From NCBI GenBank assembly GCA_012515725.1, contig JAAYXU010000096.1:1-5554 (forward strand): 5,554 bases of DNA. Reading direction: 5' to 3'. How positions within the stretch are numbered: the first letter of the stretch is position 1; the number at the start of each line of letters is the position of its first letter. Positions 1 to 5,089 of the stretch are shown one piece after another. The position numbers were made by a program, and so were the translations under genes. The stretch is from Clostridiales bacterium (GTDB lineage: Bacteria > Bacillota > Clostridia > Christensenellales > UMGS416). A model generated the notes under the pieces. That model worked only from the letters and a program-made list of their open reading frames with translations. It did no database searches and was not told the origin of the DNA.

Positions 1-572
1 ACACCGCCGTCGGCCAGCGCCTCGATGAAAAGATATACATACGCCGGGCCGCTGCCCGATACCGCTGTGACCGCGTCGAAATACTTCTCGGGAAGCGAGA
101 GAACCCTCCCCAGCGCACTGAATATCGAATGGGCATAGGCTGCCTCGTCGTCGCGCAGCGTATGGTCGGCGCTGAGAACCGACATCCCCTCCCCTACCAT
201 CGCCGGCGTATTGGGCATGACGCGTAGCAGGCGCGCGCTGCCGCCCAGCCTCTCGCGTATCGCCGCCATGGTCCAGCCCGCGCAGATAGACACGACAGCC
301 TTATCGGCCAGATGCTGCCGATTCTCGTCCAGCACGCCGCCCAGCACATCGGGCTTTACGGCCAGCATCGTCATCGAAGAGGCTTCGATGGCCTGCGCGC
401 TGCTATCGGTACATGAAACCGCGTACCGACGGCTGAGCGTCTCGCGGCGTTCAGGGCTTATTTCGCACACGGTAACGGATCCTGGCTCGGCGACGCTCGA
501 CTCAAGAATACCTCGAAGGATGGCCTCGGCCATGTTGCCTCCGCCGATCAATGTTAACCGCTCGTTTTTCAC
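1..572 (-). CDS. proC: Pyrroline-5-carboxylate reductase, 5' part (partial at left edge)
   Basis: The product reduces 1-pyrroline-5-carboxylate to L-proline with NAD(P)H, the last step of proline synthesis, in the cytosol. The visible 190 residues begin with a Rossmann fold carrying the dinucleotide loop IGGGNMAEAI (residues 9-18). Then come AVKPDVL (71-77), the family block RVMPNTPAMVGEGMS (117-131), and the start of the C-terminal helical domain, VSGSGPAYVYLFIEALADGG (171-190). All are textbook ProC motifs in the right order. The usual length is about 270 residues, so roughly the last 75 to 80 lie beyond the window. The start is GTG at 570-572: it immediately precedes the Rossmann strand and has AAGGAG seven bases upstream. 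No ATG fits as well. No clear promoter of its own is seen. The upstream region is shared with the divergent tRNA promoter, so it may be fed by read-through from purB. No frameshift or missing motif is seen. Confidence 0.95.
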   Translation of the reverse strand, partial: MKNERLTLIGGGNMAEAILRGILESSVAEPGSVTVCEISPERRETLSRRYAVSCTDSSAQAIEASSMTMLAVKPDVLGGVLDENRQHLADKAVVSICAGWTMAAIRERLGGSARLLRVMPNTPAMVGEGMSVLSADHTLRDDEAAYAHSIFSALGRVLSLPEKYFDAVTAVSGSGPAYVYLFIEALADGG

Positions 573-579
573 TGGCGTT

Positions 580-586
580 CTCCTTT
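580..586 (-). promoter_or_regulatory. Ribosome binding site of proC that fixes the GTG start
   Basis: Read on the minus strand this is AAAGGAG, seven bases before the GTG at 572-570. It is a near-perfect Shine-Dalgarno match and is the main reason for choosing a GTG start over any internal ATG. Confidence 0.8.
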
Positions 587-590
587 TTCG

Positions 591-619
591 TTGACTTTAC
601 ATCGGATGTACGATATAAT
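591..619 (+). promoter_or_regulatory. Promoter of tRNA-Trp
   Basis: A -35 element TTGACT (591-596) and a perfect -10 TATAAT (614-619) are separated by exactly 17 bases, a nearly ideal housekeeping sigma promoter. Transcription should begin near 625-627, leaving a leader of about a dozen bases before the mature tRNA at 639. The promoter occupies the gap between the divergent proC start and the tRNA, with its -35 a few bases from the proC ribosome site. Confidence 0.85.
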
Positions 620-638
620 AAGTCCCGTCCTTCGACGA

Positions 639-714
639 AGGGGAGTAGCTCAATTGGCAGAGCATCGGTCTCCAAAACCGAGGGTTGCGTGTTCGATTCG
701 CGTCTCCCCTGCCA
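639..714 (+). tRNA. tRNA-Trp (anticodon CCA), CCA tail encoded
   Basis: A complete 76-base cloverleaf can be folded. The acceptor stem AGGGGAG (639-645) pairs with CTCCCCT (704-710) with no mismatch. The D stem is GCTC/GAGC (648-651 with 660-663). The anticodon stem TCGGT/ACCGA (665-669 with 677-681) closes the loop CTCCAAA, whose anticodon CCA (672-674) reads UGG. The T stem GCGTG/CGCGT (687-691 with 699-703) has two G-U pairs and encloses TTCGATT. The discriminator is G711 and CCA is encoded at 712-714. G as discriminator together with anticodon CCA fits bacterial tRNA-Trp. It is a stand-alone gene with its own promoter and terminator, on the strand opposite proC and purB. Confidence 0.97.
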
Positions 715-740
715 GCCCGGTCTGTGACCGGGCTTTCATT
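714..740 (+). terminator. Rho-independent terminator of tRNA-Trp
   Basis: AGCCCGGT (714-721) and ACCGGGCT (727-734) form a perfect 8-bp stem around a five-base loop, followed by a modest T-rich tail TTTCATT on the plus strand. The stem starts at the terminal A of the tRNA's CCA, so there is no spacer between tRNA and terminator. The tail ends on the last bases of the convergent purB gene (stop at 741-739). On the minus strand the hairpin is followed by GGCAGGGG rather than T residues, so it should be a poor intrinsic terminator for purB. Confidence 0.8.
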
Positions 741-2169
741 ATACCCGCACTTCGCCCCGATCGCCCAGCAGAGCGCTGTTTTCCTCAAGTATGGGTCGTA
801 TCTCGGTTTCAACGAACTCGGATACCTGTCCGGCGCTTCGCCCGATGAAGCGGCGCGGATCCATGAGCGCGTCCAGCTCCTCGCCCGTAAACGGAAACTC
901 ATTGTCCTTTCGGATCCGGTCTATGAGATCGTTGGGTTCACCCATCTCCTTTACACGGCGCGCTGCTTCCATCGAATGCACGCGTATGCGCTCGTGAAGC
1001 TGCTGGCGGTCTCCTCCCCTTTTCACGGCCTCCATCAGTAAGTACTCCGTGGCCATGAAAGGAAGCTCCTCCGCGATATGGCGGCGGATGATAGGCTCAT
1101 AGACTACAAGGCCGTTCACCACATTGAGCACGAGATTGAGTATGCCATCCGTGGCAAGAAACGACTGCGGGATCGTCAGACGACGGTTGGCCGAGTCGTC
1201 CAGCGTGCGCTCGAACCACTGCGTCGAGGCGGTCATGGCCGGACTGGATTCGAGCGACATCACAAACCGCGCGAGAGCGCATATCCGCTCGGTGCGCATC
1301 GGGTTTCGTTTGTATGCCATCGCGGATGAACCGATCTGCTGCTTTTCAAACGGTTCCTCTATTTCCTTCATGTGCTGGAGCATGCGAATGTCGTTTGCCA
1401 TCTTGGACGCGCTCTGCGAGATCGAGGAGAGCAGACTCACGATCTCGAAATCAAGCTTGCGCGGGTAAGTCTGTCCGGTGACCGGGAACACCGAATCGAA
1501 CCCCATTTTCTCCATCACGCTGCGCTCGAGACGCTTTACCTTCTCCTCGTCGCCGTCAAAGAGGGCCAGGAAGCTGGCCTGCGTTCCGGTGGTCCCTTTG
1601 AGACCCCGCATCCGGATCCGCCCCGCCACATACTCCAATTTCTCATAATCCATCCAGAATTCCTGGAGCCACAGGGACGCGCGTTTGCCGACGGTGGTCA
1701 GCTGCGCGGGCTGGAAATGGGTAAATCCCAGCGTGGGCAGGCTACGGTAGCGCAGCGCGAAGTCCGAAAGCAATGCCAGCACGTTGACGAGCTTAGCCCG
1801 CAGTATCCCGAGTGCGTTTCGCATCGCGATGAGATCGGCATTGTCTCCGACGTAGCAGCTTGTGGCACCCAGATGGATGATGGGCCGGGCCAGCGGGCAC
1901 TGCAGGCCGTAGGCATATATATGGGCCATCACATCGTGGCGTACCTCACGCTCCCGCGCTTCGGCTTCATCAAAATTGATATCATCGCAGTGTGCTTTCA
2001 GCTGCGCGACCTGCTCGGGCGTTATCGGAAGGCCAAGCTCCATCTCGGCCTCGGCCAGAGCCACCCAAAGGCGTCTCCATGTGCGTATTTTTTCATAGTC
2101 CGAAAAGCAGTACGCCATTTCCTTGCCTGCGTACCTCATTATGAGAGGATTTTGATAAATATCGCGCAT
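739..2169 (-). CDS. purB: Adenylosuccinate lyase
   Basis: The enzyme cleaves SAICAR to AICAR plus fumarate, and adenylosuccinate to AMP plus fumarate, in cytosolic purine synthesis. The 476-residue protein belongs to the fumarase/aspartase superfamily and is the long, animal-like ADSL type, starting YQNPLIMRYAGKEMAY (5-20). Landmarks are RHDVMAHIYAYG (77-88), GATSCYVGDNADL (101-113), LGFTHFQPAQLTTVGKR (147-163) with the presumed acid His151, and the flexible signature loop GSSAMAYKRNPMR (280-292) with the catalytic Ser at 281/282 and conserved Lys287 and Asn289. The start is ATG 2169-2167, preceded by AAAGGTGG about eight bases upstream. The in-frame GTG four codons earlier lies inside that ribosome site and is unlikely to be used. 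The gene converges on tRNA-Trp, whose terminator touches its stop. It is intact, with no odd residues apart from Ala in place of the Pro often found in the signature loop, a tolerated position. Confidence 0.96.
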   Translation of the reverse strand: MRDIYQNPLIMRYAGKEMAYCFSDYEKIRTWRRLWVALAEAEMELGLPITPEQVAQLKAHCDDINFDEAEAREREVRHDVMAHIYAYGLQCPLARPIIHLGATSCYVGDNADLIAMRNALGILRAKLVNVLALLSDFALRYRSLPTLGFTHFQPAQLTTVGKRASLWLQEFWMDYEKLEYVAGRIRMRGLKGTTGTQASFLALFDGDEEKVKRLERSVMEKMGFDSVFPVTGQTYPRKLDFEIVSLLSSISQSASKMANDIRMLQHMKEIEEPFEKQQIGSSAMAYKRNPMRTERICALARFVMSLESSPAMTASTQWFERTLDDSANRRLTIPQSFLATDGILNLVLNVVNGLVVYEPIIRRHIAEELPFMATEYLLMEAVKRGGDRQQLHERIRVHSMEAARRVKEMGEPNDLIDRIRKDNEFPFTGEELDALMDPRRFIGRSAGQVSEFVETEIRPILEENSALLGDRGEVRV

Positions 2170-2203
2170 CGCGCAGACCACCTTTCGCGATCATCCCGCA
2201 GAT

Positions 2204-2232
2204 ATTGTATAATAAAACCCCGGCGGATACAA
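2204..2232 (-). promoter_or_regulatory. Promoter of purB
   Basis: On the minus strand a -35 TTGTAT (2232-2227) and a -10 TACAAT (2209-2204) are 17 bases apart, giving a start near 2197 and a leader of about 28 bases before the ATG at 2169. The -10 matches consensus at five of six positions and the -35 at four of six. No long leader or riboswitch-like structure fits in the short 5' region, so a purine riboswitch here is unlikely. Confidence 0.65.
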
Positions 2233-2304
2233 GTTCCAATCGATATGAGGATATACCATAGACACGAGCGGCTCAAAGGCCCGACGGAATTAACTGGATA
2301 ATAG

Positions 2305-2333
2305 TTGTTTGATGTAAAAATACATGATAGAAT
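2305..2333 (+). promoter_or_regulatory. Probable promoter of the glycosyltransferase operon
   Basis: TTGTTT (2305-2310) and TAGAAT (2328-2333) are 17 bases apart. The -10 is preceded by TGA (2325-2327), the extended -10 signature, which compensates for the weak -35 (three of six matches). Transcription would start near 2340, about 29 bases before the leader ORF and 60 before the first candidate start of the glycosyltransferase. The site lies in the AT-rich patch of the intergenic region. It is a sequence match only. Confidence 0.55.
2312..2325. promoter_or_regulatory. Short dyad between -35 and -10, possible operator
   Basis: ATGTA (2312-2316) and TACAT (2321-2325) are perfect inverted arms around AAAA, placed inside the spacer of the predicted operon promoter. 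This is where a repressor would block RNA polymerase. Five-base arms in AT-rich DNA can arise by chance, and I do not recognise the motif as the site of a known regulator. Confidence 0.25.
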
Positions 2334-2368
2334 AATCCACAGATTGGATGAGAACAGGAGTGATAAGC

Positions 2369-2446
2369 ATGGCCCGGCACAACCTGAAAGGAACGCTCTA
2401 TGCGGACTCCTGCCGGTGGGAGAGACATGAAAAGGCACTCGTGTAA
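2369..2446 (+). CDS. Small leader ORF (25 codons) overlapping the operon start
   Basis: A very strong ribosome site, AGGAG (2356-2360), stands eight bases before ATG 2369-2371. This opens a 25-residue frame beginning MARHNLKGTLYADS and ending at TAA 2444-2446. The peptide is basic and contains one Cys, one Trp and two His. It has no signal peptide or recognisable domain. It overlaps both candidate starts of the downstream glycosyltransferase (2400 and 2427) in a different frame. Its stop lies 17 bases past the second start, close enough for coupling or reinitiation. No run of a single regulatory amino acid suggests classical attenuation. It may be a translated regulatory leader, a genuine small protein, or a chance frame behind a good ribosome site. 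Confidence 0.4.
   Translation: MARHNLKGTLYADSCRWERHEKALV
2387..2392 (+). promoter_or_regulatory. Ribosome site favouring the 2400 start of the membrane glycosyltransferase
   Basis: AAAGGA lies seven bases upstream of ATG 2400, a good match at good spacing. The competing ATG at 2427 has GGAG only four bases upstream (2419-2422), and that GGAG can be hidden in a hairpin. The site lies within the small leader ORF, so translation of the leader would pass over it. Confidence 0.5.
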
Positions 2447-3989
2447 ACTCATCTATATCTATCTGGCCCTGTATTTCATTATAAACCTGCTTTTTCTCGG
2501 CCGGTTTCCTTTCGTACACTCGGACGAATCGTGGCTGTCGGGTCTAACCTGCGCGATTATGGACGAGGGGCCAGCCGCAACCGAGCCTTTCTTCGATCTT
2601 ATGCCACGCCATCCCCACGCGATCAAGCTGCTCTTTCATCTACTGCAAGTGCCTTTTATCGCACTGGGCGGGTACGCGCTCATTCCGGTGCGCCTTTTAT
2701 CGCTTATGGCCGGTACGGTGGCTTTGTACTTCATGTATCGGCTTTCAATCACGCTGACGGGCAGCACTGGCAGGGCGCTGCTCATGACGGCTCTATTGTC
2801 CGTTGACGTGCAGTTCGTATACGCTGCGCATTTCGCTCGCCAGGAAATCCTGCTGGTAGCCGTCATGCTGGCGGCGCTCGATTTTCTGTACAGGAACGCG
2901 AACGGCTGGCGAGCCGCTCACGACAGGATGCTCGGGCTGCTCGTGGGGCTTTCGGCGGGCATTCATCCCAACGCGCTGCTGGTCGCTCTAGCCGTGGGCG
3001 GCGCATGCCTGTACCTGTGGGCGGTGGAGCGGAAGCTCAGGCCGCGGAATCTGCTTCGGCTGGGCGCAATTTCCGCCGCCTGCGCTGCTCTTTTCGCGGG
3101 TGCCAGCTTGCTGATGGATCCCAATTTTACCCGGCACTATATCGCGTATGGCAGCGAACTGGGAGTTAGCAGGTCGCTGGGCGATAAGCTGACAGGTCTC
3201 CTCCCCTACTACCGGAAGCTCTTTCGCGGCATCAGCGTCACCTACTATACGCCGCCCATCCGTATAGCGCTCATCATGTTTGGAATCGCTGCCGCAGCGT
3301 CCCTCGTGGTCTCGGTCTTCCGGCGGCAGGCGCTGCGATTCCTCGTCCCCGCTCTCGCGCTGCACGCCGGGATAATGCTCATCGGTCGCTATTCCCAGCC
3401 CGCGGTCGTGTTTACGTTTCCGCTCGGGTATCTTTTAATTCAAGATATTCTCTCGCAGCCCGTCCGTGATGGAAGCCGGGCCGCGCCCGCGGCGGCGCTC
3501 GCGGTGTGGGCGCTGCCTGCGATACTCTGCGGCGCGATGCTCGTCAATACCGCGCTGGCTGTGCGGCCATACCTTGGCGACGAATATGACAGGTACGAAG
3601 CCGCCATATCGCAGGCTGTCCCTGATGGCGCGCGCTCTCTGGCCAACCTTAATGCCGCGTTCGCGCTGGGCGCGGAGAATATGCTGGACTACCGGAACCT
3701 TTCGTATCTGGACGCAGCCGGGGAAAGCTTCAGGGAATACATAAGCCGTAACGGGATCCAATATATCGTGTATCCCGAGGAAATGGACTTCATATACGAA
3801 AACCGGCCGGTGTGGAATATCCTCTACGGCAACGTATATCCCTATTATCAGTCCATGCGGGAGTTCCTCAGCGAGAGCTGTGATATGGTCGCGCAGTTTG
3901 AGTCCCCCTACGCGATGCGGATCGTCCGCTATGCGCGGGACGACGACTGGAGCGTCCGCGTCTACCGCGTCAGTGAGGCTTTGCCATGA
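2400..3989 (+). CDS. GT-C (GT39/ArnT-like) polytopic membrane glycosyltransferase
   Basis: This probably transfers a sugar from a polyprenyl-phosphate donor to an acceptor on the outer face of the membrane, as PMT/ArnT-type enzymes do. It has 529 residues. A first membrane helix (about 17-35) is followed by an extracytoplasmic loop with HSDESW (40-45), the acidic Asp-Glu pair typical of the GT-C active site. Hydrophobic segments then lie near 79-116, 126-166 (with AAHFARQEI, 142-150), 178-208, 218-238, 286-306, 312-350 and 363-388, about ten helices in all. A non-membrane C-terminal domain (about 390-529) is rich in Tyr and acidic residues. ATG 2427 is an alternative start (520 residues). I list 2400 because its AAAGGA site is better spaced. 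It is the first gene of a three-gene operon and overlaps the aminotransferase by ATGA. Donor and acceptor are unknown. The GT-C assignment is firm, the ArnT-like role inferred. Confidence 0.82.
   Translation: MRTPAGGRDMKRHSCKLIYIYLALYFIINLLFLGRFPFVHSDESWLSGLTCAIMDEGPAATEPFFDLMPRHPHAIKLLFHLLQVPFIALGGYALIPVRLLSLMAGTVALYFMYRLSITLTGSTGRALLMTALLSVDVQFVYAAHFARQEILLVAVMLAALDFLYRNANGWRAAHDRMLGLLVGLSAGIHPNALLVALAVGGACLYLWAVERKLRPRNLLRLGAISAACAALFAGASLLMDPNFTRHYIAYGSELGVSRSLGDKLTGLLPYYRKLFRGISVTYYTPPIRIALIMFGIAAAASLVVSVFRRQALRFLVPALALHAGIMLIGRYSQPAVVFTFPLGYLLIQDILSQPVRDGSRAAPAAALAVWALPAILCGAMLVNTALAVRPYLGDEYDRYEAAISQAVPDGARSLANLNAAFALGAENMLDYRNLSYLDAAGESFREYISRNGIQYIVYPEEMDFIYENRPVWNILYGNVYPYYQSMREFLSESCDMVAQFESPYAMRIVRYARDDDWSVRVYRVSEALP
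2407..2422 (+). promoter_or_regulatory. Small hairpin masking the ribosome site before ATG 2427
   Basis: CTCCTG (2407-2412) can pair with TGGGAG (2417-2422) across a CCGG loop, with four Watson-Crick and two G-U pairs. The 3' arm contains the only Shine-Dalgarno-like sequence for ATG 2427. Ribosomes translating the leader ORF, or starting at 2400, would melt it. The stem is short, and its importance is inferred. Confidence 0.3.
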
Positions 3990-5089
3990 ATATATCTTTC
4001 AAGCGCCCCTTCTATAGTGAAGCAGAGGTGGAGGCGGTGCGCTGCGCGCTGGGCGGCGCGGATTACATCGACAGGGTCAGGGAACGGCTGCAGGACGAGT
4101 ACGGCGGCAGTGTGTTCCTGACCGCGAGCGGCTCAGCGGCGCTGGACGCGCTTTTTCTGGCGCTGGACTTTCCGCCGGGCAGCGAAGTCATACTCCCCTC
4201 CTTTACATATCCGTCGGCAGCCAATGCGTTGGTGCGCTGCGGTCTGCGCCCGGTATTCGCTGACATCGATCCTGATACGCTGACGCTCAGCGCCGACGCC
4301 GCCGTTTCCCGGATCACGCCCCGGACGCGGGCGATACTGCCCACGCATTACGGCGGCGCGTCGGCGGACCTGGCGCGCCTTACCAGCCATGAGGGCATAC
4401 TGCTCATAGAGGACGCAGCCCTGTCCTACGGCGCACTCTATCGCGGCCGCCCGCTGGGTTCAATCGGCGACGCGGGGATCATCAGCTTTCACCGCACGAA
4501 AAACGTTTCTGCGGAGGAAGGCGGGGTTCTCGTCATAAGCCGCGCACAGGGCCACCTCGCGGCGCGCATTGAAATGATACTGGACAGAGGTACCGACAGG
4601 AGCGCTTTTCTGCGTGGCGAGGTGGACGCCTACACGTGGCGGACGCCCGGCCTGGGAGGCCGCATGTCCAATGTCCACGCGGCGATACTCGACGCGCAGC
4701 TTGACAAAGCTCAGGCGATCGCAGGCAGACAGGCCCTGATCGCTCGGCGCTACCGGGAGCTGCTTGCGCCGATCGGCGAACGGCTGGGCTTTGCGCTGCC
4801 CCGGACGCCCGGCTGGAACAGCGACAACCACCATGTGTTCTGGCTGCGGTTCGCGGATGGGGAGACCCGCGAGCGCGTGCGCAGGCATCTGCTTTTCCGC
4901 GGCATCGATGCGCGCACCCACTACATGCCGCTCCACGAGTCCGAAATGGGCCAAAGGCTGGGATATGCGCCCGATGACCTGCCGGTGACACAGGCGGTGT
5001 CGAGGTCGCTGCTGCGGCTTCCGATCGACGCCGTGATGGGACCCTCGTGCTGCGACGCGGTGGCCAGCGCCATCAGGGAGGCGCTATGA
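3986..5089 (+). CDS. WecE-like sugar 4-aminotransferase (DegT/DnrJ/EryC1/StrS family)
   Basis: A PLP enzyme of 367 residues that probably converts a nucleotide-linked 4-keto-6-deoxy sugar to its 4-amino form with glutamate as donor, in the cytosol. E. coli WecE makes dTDP-4-amino-4,6-dideoxygalactose. Motifs in order: phosphate-binding ASGSAAL (48-54); PSFTYPSAANA (71-81); FADIDPDTL (91-99); LPTHYGG (118-124); EDAALSYG (142-149) with Asp143 for the pyridine nitrogen; SFHRTKN (167-173) with the Schiff-base Lys172; and GTDRSAFLRGEVDAYTWR (202-219), which closely follows the WecE sequence. HYMPLH (312-317) and LLRLP (342-346) are also WecE-like. Position 146 is Leu where relatives have Gln or His contacting PLP. 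ATG 3986 overlaps the upstream stop as ATGA, with GAGG seven bases before it. It is translationally coupled to both neighbours. The subfamily is clear, the exact sugar product is not. Confidence 0.88.
   Translation: MNISFKRPFYSEAEVEAVRCALGGADYIDRVRERLQDEYGGSVFLTASGSAALDALFLALDFPPGSEVILPSFTYPSAANALVRCGLRPVFADIDPDTLTLSADAAVSRITPRTRAILPTHYGGASADLARLTSHEGILLIEDAALSYGALYRGRPLGSIGDAGIISFHRTKNVSAEEGGVLVISRAQGHLAARIEMILDRGTDRSAFLRGEVDAYTWRTPGLGGRMSNVHAAILDAQLDKAQAIAGRQALIARRYRELLAPIGERLGFALPRTPGWNSDNHHVFWLRFADGETRERVRRHLLFRGIDARTHYMPLHESEMGQRLGYAPDDLPVTQAVSRSLLRLPIDAVMGPSCCDAVASAIREAL

Noticed and set aside
211..594. A 127-codon plus-strand frame at the left end
   Set aside because: It is antisense to proC, which shows every family motif, and runs into the tRNA promoter. 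No protein similarity is apparent.
2170..2203. A purine riboswitch or other structured leader before purB
   Set aside because: The predicted leader is only about 28 bases, far too short for a purine aptamer, and no aptamer-like conserved core is visible.
1372..2301. A 309-codon open frame on the plus strand
   Set aside because: It lies antisense to purB, whose motifs are complete and unmistakable. Its translation has no recognisable domain, low-complexity His/Arg/Gly composition, and no ribosome site. It is a by-product of GC-rich codon use on the other strand.
2139..2519. A 126-codon minus-strand frame across the divergent promoter region
   Set aside because: It spans the predicted promoters of both strands and overlaps the start of two well-supported genes. 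Its composition is irregular and it has no domain.
4460..4991. Long minus-strand frames opposite the aminotransferase
   Set aside because: They are Arg/Ala/Gly-rich mirror frames of a highly conserved WecE-like gene, with no motif or plausible ribosome site.
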